Position numbers and translations under genes: made by a program. The notes below the pieces were generated by a model that searched no databases, was not told where the DNA came from, and worked only from the letters and a program-made list of their open reading frames with translations. Of a DNA stretch of 57,952 bases, positions 17,834 to 27,588 are shown in pieces. Source of the stretch: Arthrobacter sp. ISL-30 (lineage in GTDB: Bacteria > Actinomycetota > Actinomycetes > Actinomycetales > Micrococcaceae); contig NZ_JAGGPK010000011.1 of assembly GCF_018613855.1 (NCBI RefSeq), positions 1 through 57,952 on the forward strand. The letters run 5' to 3'. Numbering within the stretch: the stretch's first letter is position 1; each line of letters begins with the position of its first letter.

Positions 17834-18922
17834 CTAGTAGAACTGGCGGCCCGTCCTGCGCGTGTACAACTGCCGGGCGATACGCTCCCCGGCGAGGGTC
17901 CAGGCCTTATACTTCAGCGGGCTCAGGACGTGGTCGTAACATCCCACGAAGTCAGTGACGGTCTTGCTGAAGCTCGTCTTGAAAAGGCCGAGCCCGTGGA
18001 AGGGATTGGACGTGTCCTTGAGCTTGTCGCTGGGTGGCGTGCCGCAGAAATCGTACTCGGTGCAGCCGAGCTCCTTCAGCTGGTTAATGGCAGTCCATTG
18101 AACCAGGTGCGAGTCCCCATACTGGCTGCGCTTTTGCAATGACCCGCCATCCTTGTAGGTTCCCTTGCGGCCGTAGTTGATCACGAACGCGCCCACGGAC
18201 GGAACGCCATTTTCGTAAACGAACATCAGCCGGCCCTGGCCCCGCTTGATGAAGTTGGTCCAGAACTGCTGGTAGTAGTCGTACTCCCGCACCCGGACCT
18301 GCGACTTCGCCTCCACCGTGTTAGTCATTAGCGCGTACATCGCCTTGAAGTTTTCCTCGGTGGGATCCACGTTGTGGACCTGGACCCCTTCGCGGATGGC
18401 TCGACGGATGGCGTTACGGCCGCGCGAATGGAGGTTCCGCAACAGTTGGTTCTCATCCGGGGTGATGTCCAGCAAGGCCGTGGAATCATTCGGCTGCAGA
18501 TTGGGGGTCTTGACCAATCCGGCACCCTCAAGGACGCGGTGGGCTTCATCAGACAGCACAATGTCCGGTTCGATCTTGATCGCGAAGACGTTAAGCCGGG
18601 ATCGGGAGACGAACTCCTTGTTGGCCTTCACGATTCCGGGGATGTCATCGACCGTGGCGACGTCCGGCCCCTTGATGATGTACCAGAACCGGCCAAGCAC
18701 GGGGAAAGTTTTCTCCAGGACAAGGTTGTAGCTGGTGTCGTCAGCTGTTTCGTAGACCAGGTGCAGGACCTTCCAGCCGAACTGCTGCTTCACCTCCGCA
18801 AAGGCCTCGGACTGCAGCAAGTTCCCGCCATTGGGATTGGCAATGACGTGCTCGTCCCAGTTGGCGATCTCCTCGGCGGTGGCAAAGCGGGCGGTGAATT
18901 CTCGCAAGGGGGCAGTGTCCAA
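17834..18922 (-). CDS. FemX/FemAB-type peptidoglycan bridge aminoacyltransferase
   Basis: A 362-residue protein of the FemX/FemAB family, which uses aminoacyl-tRNA to add the first bridge residues to lipid II. Motifs: NPNGGNLLQSEAFAEVKQQF, RSRLNVFAIKIEPD, LHSRGRNAIRRAI and the DFCGTPPSDK region followed by GLGLFKTSFSKTV. The start is uncertain: TTG 18922 (LDTAPLREF) or a second TTG at L6 closer to family N-termini. A hairpin lies 12 nt upstream of 18922. Its neighbours are the ThrE exporter downstream and sdaA upstream; Ser/Ala bridges fit Arthrobacter cell walls. Confidence 0.85.
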   Translation of the reverse strand: MDTAPLREFTARFATAEEIANWDEHVIANPNGGNLLQSEAFAEVKQQFGWKVLHLVYETADDTSYNLVLEKTFPVLGRFWYIIKGPDVATVDDIPGIVKANKEFVSRSRLNVFAIKIEPDIVLSDEAHRVLEGAGLVKTPNLQPNDSTALLDITPDENQLLRNLHSRGRNAIRRAIREGVQVHNVDPTEENFKAMYALMTNTVEAKSQVRVREYDYYQQFWTNFIKRGQGRLMFVYENGVPSVGAFVINYGRKGTYKDGGSLQKRSQYGDSHLVQWTAINQLKELGCTEYDFCGTPPSDKLKDTSNPFHGLGLFKTSFSKTVTDFVGCYDHVLSPLKYKAWTLAGERIARQLYTRRTGRQFY

Positions 18923-18933
18923 TCAGTTCCGTG

Positions 18934-18966
18934 CTTGAGGCTGCGTGCGTGGCATGCAGCCTCAAG
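18934..18966 (-). terminator. 11-bp perfect hairpin between sdaA and femX
   Basis: Arms CTTGAGGCTGC (18934-18944) and its complement (18956-18966) enclose an 11-nt loop. It is 70 nt beyond the sdaA stop, so it probably terminates the gcv-glyA-sdaA transcript. However it also sits 12 nt upstream of the annotated femX start, leaving no room for a femX promoter after it. It could instead be a 5'-leader structure of femX. Confidence 0.5.
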
Positions 18967-19035
18967 TCTAACCGCCGGGAGATGGTCATCCTTGAGTCAG
19001 GACAATCGCTGTAAAGCCGGCTGGGAGGCCGACCC

Positions 19036-20463
19036 CTAGCACTCCACGACGTTGACGGCGAGGCCGCCCATAGCTGTTTCCTTGTATTTCGAGGACATGT
19101 CCTTGCCGGTTTCGCGCATAGTGACGATGACTTCATCAAGGGAGACGCGGTGGGTGCCGTCGCCCCAGAGCGCCATTTTGGCAGCGTTGATCGCCTTGGC
19201 TGCGGCGATCGCGTTGCGTTCGATGCAGGGAATCTGCACGAGCCCGCCGATGGGGTCGCAGGTCAGGCCGAGGTTGTGTTCCATCGCAATTTCGGCGGCG
19301 TTTTCGACTTGGGGGGGAGAGCCGCCCAAGACTTCGGCCAGGCCCGCCGCGGCCATCGAGGACGCGGAACCTACCTCGCCCTGGCAGCCAACCTCGGCGC
19401 CGGAGATGGAGGCCTGTTCCTTGTAGAGCACCCCGACGGCGCCGGCGGCGAGCAGGAACTTCACCACGACGTCGTCGCGGTCCTGCTGGCTGGCCTTGTC
19501 CATTCCCGGCGCGAAGTGCAGGGCGTAGTACAGGACCGCGGGGATGATCCCGGCCGCGCCGTTGGTGGGGGCGGTCACGACCCGCCCGCCGGAGGCGTTT
19601 TCCTCGTTCACGGCCAGCGCGATGAGGTTTACCCATTCCTGCCAGTACTTGGGGTCATGGTAATCGGCATCATGGCCCGGGTTTTCCTTCAGGAGCCGTT
19701 CGTGCCAGTCAGGCGCCCGACGGCGGACCTTCAGTCCGCCGGGCAGCACGCCTTCGCGCTTGAGGCTGGTGGCGACGCAATTCTCCATCACGGACCAGAT
19801 GTGCAGGAGCCCGTCGCGGATCTCTTCCTCGGAGCGGGAGGCGCGTTCGTTGATGAGCATGATGTCCGAAATGCCCAGGCCTTTGGACTGGCAGCGGCCC
19901 AGCAGCTCCGCAGCGGTGCGGAACGGCAGCGGAAGTTCCTTCTTGGACTCGTCCAACTCCTTCTGTGCGGCGTCCTCTTCGCCATCACGGACAATGAAGC
20001 CGCCGCCGACGGAGAAGAAGGTGGCCTCGTACAGGACCGCGCCTTCGGCGTCGGACACCGAGAATTTCATGCCGTTGGTGTGCCGGGGCAGCACCGTGAG
20101 CGGGTGCAGGATCATATCCTCCACCGCGTACGGCAGCGGCCTGCCTTCGCCGGACCCTGCTCCCGCCAACTGCAGGGTTCCGGTCTCAGCGATCGAGGCC
20201 AGCCTTTCCTCGACCTCGTCAGGGAGGATCAGTTCGGGGTGGTAGCCCTCCAGGCCCAGCAGCACGGCGGTCATGGTGCCGTGGCCCCGGCCCGTCGCGG
20301 CGAGGGAACCGTACAGGTCAACGCGCAGGGAATCCATCCGGTCCAAGGCGCCGGATTGCTTGAGTTCGTCGGCGAAGACCGCCGCGGCCCTCATAGGCCC
20401 AACGGTATGCGAACTCGAAGGGCCGATCCCAATCGAAAAAAGATCGAAGACACCAACAGCCAT
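19036..20463 (-). CDS. sdaA: L-serine ammonia-lyase, single-chain iron-sulfur type
   Basis: A 475-residue enzyme that converts L-serine to pyruvate and ammonia with a [4Fe-4S] cluster. N-terminal beta domain ([25 protein letters not shown]), then the alpha domain with [31 protein letters not shown], a [22 protein letters not shown] cysteine region and C-terminal [20 protein letters not shown]. These match the fused SdaA/SdaB arrangement of Actinobacteria. It starts at an ATG with AGGAAG upstream and lies 74 nt after glyA on the same strand, so it is the last gene of the glycine-riboswitch operon. This gives a route glycine to serine to pyruvate. Confidence 0.97.
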   Translation of the reverse strand: MAVGVFDLFSIGIGPSSSHTVGPMRAAAVFADELKQSGALDRMDSLRVDLYGSLAATGRGHGTMTAVLLGLEGYHPELILPDEVEERLASIAETGTLQLAGAGSGEGRPLPYAVEDMILHPLTVLPRHTNGMKFSVSDAEGAVLYEATFFSVGGGFIVRDGEEDAAQKELDESKKELPLPFRTAAELLGRCQSKGLGISDIMLINERASRSEEEIRDGLLHIWSVMENCVATSLKREGVLPGGLKVRRRAPDWHERLLKENPGHDADYHDPKYWQEWVNLIALAVNEENASGGRVVTAPTNGAAGIIPAVLYYALHFAPGMDKASQQDRDDVVVKFLLAAGAVGVLYKEQASISGAEVGCQGEVGSASSMAAAGLAEVLGGSPPQVENAAEIAMEHNLGLTCDPIGGLVQIPCIERNAIAAAKAINAAKMALWGDGTHRVSLDEVIVTMRETGKDMSSKYKETAMGGLAVNVVEC

Positions 20464-20537
20464 GTGCGCTTCCTAACTAACAACTATGGCAGGGACACTA
20501 TGGACGGGCCCCACCGGGCCAAGGTGACCAAAGGAGG

Positions 20538-21863
20538 TCAGGACAGAGGTGAGACTGACGGGTAAAGCGGGTGCGCGGCGGCGAGTGCCTCCACGCGGTG
20601 GCGGAGCCCCGAAAGGTCCGCGTCGGCGTCGGCCATCAGGGCCTCGGCGATGATATCCGCAACTTCGGCAAACGCTGCTTCACTGAAGCCGCGCGTAGCC
20701 AAAGCCGGGGTACCGATACGCAGCCCGGAGGTGACCATCGGCGGGCGCGGGTCAAAGGGCACGGCATTGCGGTTGACAGTGATGTCGATTGCGGCGAGCC
20801 GGTCTTCGGCCTGCTGTCCGTCGAGTTCGCAGTGACGCAGGTCCACCAAGACCAGGTGCACGTCCGTACCGCCGGAAATCACGGAGATCCCCTTGGCCGC
20901 CACGTCAGCCTGGGTGAGGCGTTCGGCCAGGATCCGCGCACCGGCCAGCACGCGCTCCTGGCGTTCCTTGAACTCCGGCGAGCCGGCGATCTTGAAGGCG
21001 ACTGCCTTGCCGGCAATGACATGCTCCAGTGGTCCGCCCTGCTGGCCCGGGAACACTGCCGAGTTGATCTTCTTGGCGATATCGGCGTCGTTGCTCAGGA
21101 TGATGCCGCCGCGCGGACCGGCGAGGGTCTTGTGCGTCGTGGACGTCGTCACATGGGCATGCGGAACCGGGGACGGGTGCAGCCCGGCGGCCACCACGCC
21201 GGCGAAGTGCGCCATGTCCACCATCAGGTACGCGCCCACGGAGTCCGCAATCCGGCGGAACTCGGCGAAGTCCAGCTGCCGGGCATACGCGGACCAGCCC
21301 GCCACGATGAGCTGCGGCTTGTGCTCCTGGGCCAGGCGCTCCACCTCAGCCATGTCGATCCGGTGGTCCTCTTCACGGACCTGGTACGGGATCACGTTGT
21401 ACAGCCGGCCGGAGAAGTTAATCCGCATGCCATGCGTCAGGTGCCCGCCGTGAGCCAGGTTCAGGCCCATGATGGTGTCGCCGGGCTTAATCAGGGCATG
21501 CATCACCGAGGCGTTGGCCTGCGCACCGGAGTGCGGCTGCACATTGGCGAACTCGGCGCCGAAGAGTGCCTTAACCCGGTCGATCGCGAGCTGCTCGATC
21601 ACGTCCACATGCTCGCAGCCGCCATAGTAGCGCTTGCCCGGATAACCCTCGGCGTACTTGTTGGTCAGGACCGAGCCCTGCGCCTGCATCACGGCCGCAG
21701 CCGTATGGTTCTCCGACGCGATCATCTCCAGGCCGTCGCGCTGGCGGGTCAATTCGTCGTCGATCTTTGCGGCGATCTCCGGATCCAGCTCGGACAGCTG
21801 CGCGTTCAGCGACGGGGAAACAACCTGCTCGAAAGCCGCGGTTGCGGCACTTGCGGCGCTCAC
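20538..21863 (-). CDS. glyA: Serine hydroxymethyltransferase
   Basis: A 441-residue PLP enzyme that interconverts glycine plus 5,10-methylene-THF with serine plus THF. PLP lysine K245 in [14 protein letters not shown], substrate motif [27 protein letters not shown], and HGGHLTHG are all conserved. Its start overlaps the stop of gcvH by 4 nt (ATGA), so it is translationally coupled. The first 20 residues ([18 protein letters not shown]) are an Ala-rich extension. Together with gcvPTH it forms a glycine-to-serine path. Confidence 0.98.
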   Translation of the reverse strand: MSAASAATAAFEQVVSPSLNAQLSELDPEIAAKIDDELTRQRDGLEMIASENHTAAAVMQAQGSVLTNKYAEGYPGKRYYGGCEHVDVIEQLAIDRVKALFGAEFANVQPHSGAQANASVMHALIKPGDTIMGLNLAHGGHLTHGMRINFSGRLYNVIPYQVREEDHRIDMAEVERLAQEHKPQLIVAGWSAYARQLDFAEFRRIADSVGAYLMVDMAHFAGVVAAGLHPSPVPHAHVTTSTTHKTLAGPRGGIILSNDADIAKKINSAVFPGQQGGPLEHVIAGKAVAFKIAGSPEFKERQERVLAGARILAERLTQADVAAKGISVISGGTDVHLVLVDLRHCELDGQQAEDRLAAIDITVNRNAVPFDPRPPMVTSGLRIGTPALATRGFSEAAFAEVADIIAEALMADADADLSGLRHRVEALAAAHPLYPSVSPLS

Positions 21864-22243
21864 AGCTCGCCACCGTTCTTGGCCGCGTACTCCTCGGCGG
21901 AAAGCAGCGGGCCATCGGAGTCGGCGGCTACCTTGAACAGCCAGCCGGCTCCATAGGGGTCGTTGTTGATCAGGGCCGGGTCGTCGACGACGGCGCTGTT
22001 GACTTCGGTGACCACGCCGGTAACCGGGGCATACAGGTCGGAGACGGACTTGGTGGATTCCACCTCGCCGCAGGTTTCGCCTGCGGTCACAGTGGAACCG
22101 ACCTCGGGCAGGTCAACGTAGACAATGTCCCCGAGGGCGTCAGTGGCCACGGCGGAAATGCCAATCGACACAAGGTTCCCCGCGTCACGGGCCACCCATT
22201 CGTGTTCATCGGAGTACTGCAATTCAGGTGCAACTTTTGCCAT
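21860..22243 (-). CDS. gcvH: Glycine cleavage system H protein
   Basis: A 127-residue lipoyl carrier protein. The lipoate attachment lysine is K65 in [16 protein letters not shown]. It shuttles the aminomethyl group between P, T and L proteins. The start at 22243 follows a Shine-Dalgarno-like AAGGAAGAAG. It overlaps glyA by 4 nt. A 213-nt gap with hairpins lies between it and gcvT. Confidence 0.98.
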   Translation of the reverse strand: MAKVAPELQYSDEHEWVARDAGNLVSIGISAVATDALGDIVYVDLPEVGSTVTAGETCGEVESTKSVSDLYAPVTGVVTEVNSAVVDDPALINNDPYGAGWLFKVAADSDGPLLSAEEYAAKNGGEL

Positions 22244-22456
22244 AGTCTTCTTCCTTACGTTTGTAGGATGCGTGTGCTAAATCAGTTGTGGCTGTCTTTG
22301 GGGGCGGCTGACCAGTTCAGGAAGAATGGTCGCCGGAACGATAGCCGGCCGCGGGGCCCCTTCGGGGGGGGTGATGTCCGGAAGCGTGCGTCTTCGCGAC
22401 CGAGCACGCGGAGGATGTCACCTCCGACGGGCCTGCCAGCCAGGCGGGGTTCGGGC
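22244..22456 (-). other. Structured intergenic region between gcvT and gcvH
   Basis: No gene is seen in these 213 nt. It carries three hairpins: CCCC/GGGG around 22357-22367, GCGTGC at 22384-22389 with GCACGC at 22404-22409, and GGAGG at 22410-22414 with CCTCC at 22421-22425. In an otherwise tightly packed operon this may tune the ratio of downstream to upstream products or protect an RNA end. No riboswitch core was recognised. Confidence 0.45.
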
Positions 22457-23605
22457 CTACTTTGAGCGCTTGTAGAACGGGAGCGCTGTCACTTCGAACG
22501 GCTCGCGCTTGCCTCGGAGGTCTACTTCCAGGGGCGCGCCGATTTCCGCATGCTCGACGTCGACGTAGGCCAGCGCAATAGGGTACCCGAGGGTCGGGGA
22601 CGGCTGGCCGGAGGTGACCTCGCCCACCACGGCGCCGTCCTTCAGGACCGGGTAGTGGCTTCGACCGGCGCGGCGTCCGAGCCCCTTGAGGCCCACCAGT
22701 TTCCGGCCGGTGGTTGCGCCAGCCCCGGCGGCCTTTTTGGCTTCCAGGGCAGCGCGGCCCACGAAGTCGCCTTCCTTGGAGAGCGCGACGACGGGACCCA
22801 GGCCGGCGGCGAACGGGTCGCCGTCGCGGGAGAGCTCGTTGCCGTAGAGCGGCATCCCCGCTTCGAGCCGAAGGGAGTCGCGGGAGGCGAGCCCGGCGGG
22901 CGTCAACTCCCCCTCCCCAGCAACGGCGACGATTTCCGACCAGAGGGCCGGGGCGCCGTCGTTCTCGATGAAGATCTCGAAGCCGTCCTCGCCGGTGTAG
23001 CCGGTGCGGGCCAGCAGCAGCTCGGCTGTGGTGCCGTCAACGGTGAAGGGGACCTCGACGGCGGCGTAGTACTTCAACTCGGTGACCAGGCTGTGCTGCT
23101 CCGCCGGCACAAGGCGCAGCAGGATGTCCTCGGCTTTGGGTCCCTGGACGGCGATCAGGGACATCTCGGAGGAGACGTCCTCGACTTTCACATCGAAACC
23201 CGCGGCCCGTTCGGCCAGGGCTGCGGCCACCGTGCTGGCATTGCCCGCGTTGGGAACCACGAGGTACTTGTCTTCGCCCTCTGTTTCAGACGGGCGGCGG
23301 TAAACGATGAGGTCATCGATGATGCCGCCATCCTCGGCGCAGATCAGGGAGTATTTGGCCTTGCCAACGGCGATCGCAGAGAGCTTCCCCACGAGGGCGT
23401 AGTCCAGGAAGGCACCTGCGCCGGCGCCTGTGATCCAGACTTCGCCCATGTGGGACAGGTCGAACAGGCCGGCCGACTTGCGCACGGCGTGGTGCTCGGA
23501 CAGCTCTGAGGAGTATTTCAGGGGCATCTGCCAGCCGCCGAAATCGGTGAACGAAGCGCCCAGCTTCTTGTGCTCTTCGTAGAGCGCGGTGTAGTTCTCA
23601 GTCAT
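22457..23605 (-). CDS. gcvT: Aminomethyltransferase (glycine cleavage T protein)
   Basis: A 382-residue THF-dependent aminomethyltransferase. Conserved pieces: FGGWQMPLKYSSELSEHHAVR near the start, DLSHMGEVWITG, YSLICAEDGGIIDDLIVYR and the C-terminal LEVDLRGKREPFEVTALPFYK. It releases ammonia and passes C1 to THF. The ATG at 23605 is 10 nt downstream of the gcvP stop. Second gene of the glycine operon. Confidence 0.98.
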   Translation of the reverse strand: MTENYTALYEEHKKLGASFTDFGGWQMPLKYSSELSEHHAVRKSAGLFDLSHMGEVWITGAGAGAFLDYALVGKLSAIAVGKAKYSLICAEDGGIIDDLIVYRRPSETEGEDKYLVVPNAGNASTVAAALAERAAGFDVKVEDVSSEMSLIAVQGPKAEDILLRLVPAEQHSLVTELKYYAAVEVPFTVDGTTAELLLARTGYTGEDGFEIFIENDGAPALWSEIVAVAGEGELTPAGLASRDSLRLEAGMPLYGNELSRDGDPFAAGLGPVVALSKEGDFVGRAALEAKKAAGAGATTGRKLVGLKGLGRRAGRSHYPVLKDGAVVGEVTSGQPSPTLGYPIALAYVDVEHAEIGAPLEVDLRGKREPFEVTALPFYKRSK

Positions 23606-23615
23606 TGAGGCGTCC

Positions 23616-26474
23616 TTAGTTTTCGAAGTCTTCGAGCGGAGGGCAGGAGCAGACCAGGTTGCGGTCTCCGGCGGCGCCGTCGATTCGTCCCACCGGCGGG
23701 AAGTATTTGTCCTGCTTCAGCGAATGGACCGGGAAGGCGGCCTGCTCGCGGGGGTAGGCCCGGTCCCAGGAGGAGGAAACGACGGCGGAAGCGGTGTGCG
23801 GGGCGTTGCGCAGCGGGCTTCCCTCCAGCGTGAAGTCCCCGCTCGCGACCTGTTCGATCTCGGCGCGGATGGTGATCATGGCTTCGATGAACCGGTCGAT
23901 CTCGGTCAGGTCCTCGGACTCCGTGGGCTCGACCATCAGGGTTCCGGCCACTGGGAAAGCCAAGGTGGGCGCGTGGAAGCCGTAGTCGATGAGCCGCTTG
24001 GCCACGTCCTCAGCGGTGACGCCGGTTCGGGAGGTGAGTTCACGCAGGTCAAGGATGCACTCGTGGGCCACCAGTCCACCCTCGCCCGTGTACAGGACGG
24101 GGAAGTGCTCGTTCAGGCGGGAGGCAATGTAGTTCGCAGCCAGAAGCGCGGACTTCGTGGCCTCGGTCAGGCCAGCCCCTCCCATGAGCTTCACATAGGC
24201 CCACGAGATCGGCAGGACACCGGCGGAACCGAAACGCGATGCGGAGATCGGGACGTCCGTGGCACCGGAGGCTGCGTCCCATGTGGTGGCGTCACCGGGC
24301 ATGAACGGTGCCAGGTGAGCCTTGGCTGCCACCGGGCCGACGCCGGGACCGCCGCCTCCGTGCGGGATGCAGAACGTCTTGTGCAGGTTCAGGTGGGACA
24401 CGTCCCCGCCGAACATGCCCGGCTGGGCCAGGCCCACGAGGGCGTTGAGGTTGGCTCCGTCAATGTACACCTGGCCGCCGGCGGCATGGATCGCGTCGCA
24501 TACCTCGCGAACGTCGGCGTCGTACACCCCATGTGTGGACGGGTAGGTGATCATGATGCAGGACAGGACGTCCTGGTTGGCCTCGATCTTGGCCTGCAGG
24601 TCATCGTGGTCGATGGTTCCGTCAGCCGCAGTGGCGACGACAACGACCTTCATGCCTGCCAGGACGGCAGATGCGGCATTGGTGCCGTGTGCCGAGGCCG
24701 GGATCAGGCAGACATTGCGCTGGGCGTCACCACGGGACAGGTGGTAGCCGCGGATTGCCAGCAGCCCGGCCAGCTCTCCCTGTGAACCGGCGTTGGGCTG
24801 GATGGAAACCTGGTCGTAGCCGGTGATCTCCGTCAGCTGGGTCTCAAGGTCGGCGATCAGTTCACGCCAGCCCTCAGTCTGCGAATCGGGTGCGAACGGG
24901 TGGATGGAGGCGAACTCCGGCCAGGAAATGGCTTCCATCTCCGCTGTCGCATTCAGCTTCATCGTGCACGAGCCCAGCGGAATCATGGTCCGGTCCAGCG
25001 CCAGGTCACGATCGGAGAGCTTGCGGATGTAGCGCAGCAGCTGGGTTTCAGAGCGGTGGGTGTTGAAGACAGGGTGCTGCAGGTAGTCGGAGGAACGGTT
25101 GACGCCGGATTCGAGGCCGAACCCCGTGTCGGCGCCGCCAGCATCAACCACCGTGGCGTCGAAGATATCAGCGACGTCAGCCACGATGGCGGACGTGGTG
25201 GTCTCGTCGAGCGAAACGCCAACCGTGTCGGCGTCGATCCGCCGCAGGTTGATGCCGCGGGCCTCAGCGTCGTCAATCAACTGGGTTGCCTTGCCGGGCA
25301 CCCTCACCGTGATGGTGTCGAAGAAGCTCGTGTGCAGCACCTCGATGCCCGCGCCCTTAAGCGAGGCGGCGAGGGTCCGGGCGTGGTTATGGGCGGTTTC
25401 GGCGATGGCCTTCAGCCCGTCCGGACCATGGTAGACGGCATACATGGAGGCAATGATGGCCAGCAGCGCCTGCGCGGTGCAGATGTTGGACGTCGCCTTC
25501 TCGCGGCGAATGTGCTGCTCGCGGGTCTGCAGGGCCAGGCGGTACGCGGGAACTCCGGCCGAGTCCTTGGACACTCCTACCAGTCGGCCCGGGAGGGAGC
25601 GTTCGAGTCCCTTGCGGACGGCCATGTAGGCGGCGTGCGGGCCGCCGAAGAACAGCGGGACGCCAAAGCGCTGGGCAGAGCCGACGGCGATATCCGCGCC
25701 CTGCTCGCCCGGAGGCGTGATCAGCGTCAGGGACAGCAGGTCAGCAGCGACCGTGACGAGCGCACCGCGCTCCTTGGCGGCGGCGATGACGCCCGAGTGG
25801 TCGAAAACCCGGCCAGAAACGCCGGGCTGCTGGAGGACGACGCCGTTGATGTCGCCGTCGGGCAGTCCTTGGGAGAGGTCAGCGATCTCCACCTCGAAAC
25901 CGAGCGCCTCGGCTCGGCCCTGGACGATGGCGATGGTCTGCGGCAGCACGTCGGCGTCCAGGACGGTCTTGCCCTCGGACTTGTTCTTGTTCGCCCGGCG
26001 CATCAGCAGCACGGCCTCGGCCACGGCCGTTGCTTCATCCAGCAGTGAGGCGTTCGCAATGGGCAGGGCGACGAGGTCCTGGACCATGGTCTGGAAGTTC
26101 AGGAGGGCCTCCAGCCGGCCCTGGGAGATCTCGGGCTGGTACGGGGTGTAAGCGGTGTACCAGGCCGGGGATTCCAGGATGTTGCGGCGGATCACCGGAG
26201 GGGTCACGGTGCCGTAGTAGCCCTGGCCGATCAGCTGGACAGCGGTCTTGTTCTTGCCGGCGAGCTTGCGCAGTTCAGCGAGAACCTCGACCTCGCTAAG
26301 GGCATCGCGCAGCCGGAGCGCAGTCTCCTGGCGAATGTCGTTGGGAACCGCGGTGTCCACGAGGGAGTCGACGCTGTCGTAGCCGACAGCTTTGAGCATG
26401 ATGTCGACGTCGGCCTGGCGGCGCGCGCCGATATGGCGGTCTACAAAAGTGGTGGAGGCTGAACTAACCGACAC
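23616..26474 (-). CDS. gcvP: Glycine dehydrogenase (decarboxylating), P protein
   Basis: About 952 residues, full length for the single-chain P protein. PLP lysine in [19 protein letters not shown] and the glycine-rich GSQGELAGL are conserved. It decarboxylates glycine and passes the aminomethyl group to H protein. Two starts are possible: ATG 26486 (no Shine-Dalgarno) or GTG 26474, which has GGAG with 6-nt spacing and gives [19 protein letters not shown], like family members. The long upstream extension of the frame is riboswitch leader and was excluded. First gene of the operon gcvP-gcvT-gcvH-glyA-sdaA. Confidence 0.97.
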   Translation of the reverse strand: MSVSSASTTFVDRHIGARRQADVDIMLKAVGYDSVDSLVDTAVPNDIRQETALRLRDALSEVEVLAELRKLAGKNKTAVQLIGQGYYGTVTPPVIRRNILESPAWYTAYTPYQPEISQGRLEALLNFQTMVQDLVALPIANASLLDEATAVAEAVLLMRRANKNKSEGKTVLDADVLPQTIAIVQGRAEALGFEVEIADLSQGLPDGDINGVVLQQPGVSGRVFDHSGVIAAAKERGALVTVAADLLSLTLITPPGEQGADIAVGSAQRFGVPLFFGGPHAAYMAVRKGLERSLPGRLVGVSKDSAGVPAYRLALQTREQHIRREKATSNICTAQALLAIIASMYAVYHGPDGLKAIAETAHNHARTLAASLKGAGIEVLHTSFFDTITVRVPGKATQLIDDAEARGINLRRIDADTVGVSLDETTTSAIVADVADIFDATVVDAGGADTGFGLESGVNRSSDYLQHPVFNTHRSETQLLRYIRKLSDRDLALDRTMIPLGSCTMKLNATAEMEAISWPEFASIHPFAPDSQTEGWRELIADLETQLTEITGYDQVSIQPNAGSQGELAGLLAIRGYHLSRGDAQRNVCLIPASAHGTNAASAVLAGMKVVVVATAADGTIDHDDLQAKIEANQDVLSCIMITYPSTHGVYDADVREVCDAIHAAGGQVYIDGANLNALVGLAQPGMFGGDVSHLNLHKTFCIPHGGGGPGVGPVAAKAHLAPFMPGDATTWDAASGATDVPISASRFGSAGVLPISWAYVKLMGGAGLTEATKSALLAANYIASRLNEHFPVLYTGEGGLVAHECILDLRELTSRTGVTAEDVAKRLIDYGFHAPTLAFPVAGTLMVEPTESEDLTEIDRFIEAMITIRAEIEQVASGDFTLEGSPLRNAPHTASAVVSSSWDRAYPREQAAFPVHSLKQDKYFPPVGRIDGAAGDRNLVCSCPPLEDFEN

Positions 26475-26529
26475 GAGGAACTCCATTACTAAGGCGGCGT
26501 TGGGTACGCCACAGTGATTCGGGTTCCTC

Positions 26530-26770
26530 CCCGCTCTGTATTGGACCTGAGAGTTTCCGCGTTCCGTGGCGTGGCCACGGCTTCGCTTGCACCGTCGGTG
26601 AGCACAGCGTCCTGGTTTCTGAATCCATAGGGACACAGGTCCATGGGGATACAGGGGACAGCCTGCTACTTTCCAGAGTTGCCTTGCCGCGGCGGTGCAT
26701 GGGCCTGAGAGATTCCTGGGGAGGATTTGCTCCTACGGCGCCTGCCTTGCATGCAGGACTCTCCCGCCGC
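26530..26770 (-). ncRNA. Tandem glycine riboswitch
   Basis: Minus-strand RNA. Aptamer 1 (plus 26701-26768) has GGGAGAGT, GCGCCGTAGGAGCAA and CCAGGAATCTCTCAGG, the hallmark order of glycine aptamers. Aptamer 2 (about 26534-26680) has ACTCTGGAAA, CACCGACGGTGCAAGC and ACTCTCAGGTCCAATACAGAG split by a longer insert. Cooperative tandem glycine aptamers normally switch on glycine cleavage genes when glycine is high. The P-protein gene starts about 45-55 nt downstream. No clear terminator was seen, so translational control is possible. Confidence 0.92.
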
Positions 26771-26885
26771 AGATCAAAGGCTTATTCAATTGTTTGAGGA
26801 ACTGGTGACAGCTCTCACAAGTTTCAATTGTCCTATGCGGTGCGCCTCTCCGCAAATGAAGCCAGGCGGCAGGCGGCGGCGTTGC

Positions 26886-27425
26886 TTAGCCCCTGAGCCG
26901 CTCAAGGGCGGCGAGGAGGCTGTCGACATCGGACTTCCTTTCGCGAGAGGTCCCTCCAGGACCACCTTCCCACATGGCGTTGAAGTAGAGGCCATCACCC
27001 ATATAGCGAACGGCTTTTGCCATCTCAGGACCTACATCCTTCGCCAGAAGGTCCAGCCACTGCTGCTGGATCCGTGCAAATCGCCGTCGAGTTTCCTCAT
27101 GGGCCACCTCGGCAAGTCGTGTCGCCGCTACAAAGACCCTGTCGAGCGGAGTGTCGGCCCAGAGCGAGGATCTGATGAAGTAAACAGCAGCGCCCTCCTC
27201 CGCCGCGGCCATGGCCTCGATATCCGCTCCCGCCAGTCGATCCATCCGTTCAAGCAAGGAACTGATGAGCGCTTCCTTGCTCGGGAAATGGTAGAGGAGC
27301 CCGCCCTTTGACACTCCGGCGCGCCTGGCCACGGCTTCCAGGGTGGCGGCCCGCTCCCCCACCTCAATGAGCAGGGCTTCGAAGGCATCGAGCACGGCAT
27401 CGCGGGCAACGGGTTTCCTAGGCAT
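26886..27425 (-). CDS. TetR-family transcriptional regulator
   Basis: A protein of about 179 residues. The HTH is at about 25-45 (ATLEAVARRAGVSKGGLLYH), followed by FPSKEALISSLLERMD, the standard TetR recognition and helix-4 pattern. The C-terminal ligand domain is variable (LADTPLDRVFVAA, YFNAMWEGG). ATG 27425 (MPRKPVARDAVLDAF) fits family starts; ATG 27434 or 27437 are close alternatives. It is divergent from an MFS transporter, and the shared 160-nt gap has a perfect TACCGTC palindrome, so it most likely represses itself and the pump. Confidence 0.9.
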   Translation of the reverse strand: MPRKPVARDAVLDAFEALLIEVGERAATLEAVARRAGVSKGGLLYHFPSKEALISSLLERMDRLAGADIEAMAAAEEGAAVYFIRSSLWADTPLDRVFVAATRLAEVAHEETRRRFARIQQQWLDLLAKDVGPEMAKAVRYMGDGLYFNAMWEGGPGGTSRERKSDVDSLLAALERLRG

Positions 27426-27446
27426 AACTCCCATCATCCCCTTTGT

Positions 27447-27483
27447 CCCGTCTGGATTTTAAACTGTACCGTCTGGACGGTAA
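27447..27483. promoter_or_regulatory. TetR operators and divergent promoter
   Basis: TACCGTC-TG-GACGGTA at 27467-27482 is a perfect palindrome with 7-bp arms. A second partial copy, CCCGTCTGGA, begins at 27448, one helical phase (21 bp) away. Minus-strand promoter for the TetR gene: -35 TTACCG (27478-27483) and -10 TAAAAT (27456-27461), 16-nt spacer. A plus-strand -10-like TAAAGT lies at 27481-27486. Confidence 0.7.
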
Positions 27484-27588
27484 AGTTATGGCTATGTTCA
27501 GCCGCCGCACAACACCCTCAATCCAGCATGTTCGCCCAACTGCCCGCCACAGCGACCTGCGCTGTGGCGCGACTGGGCTGCCCTGTCT

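Noticed and set aside
19150..24785. Several plus-strand frames of 300-470 residues opposite sdaA, glyA, gcvT and gcvP
   Set aside because: All are shadows of well-recognised genes with no Shine-Dalgarno or plausible domain.
26489..26512. Seven-codon upstream frame (GTG to TAG) ending 2 nt before the gcvP ATG
   Set aside because: The GGGGAGG motif is 13 nt away, too far for a good start, and the frame is too short to judge.
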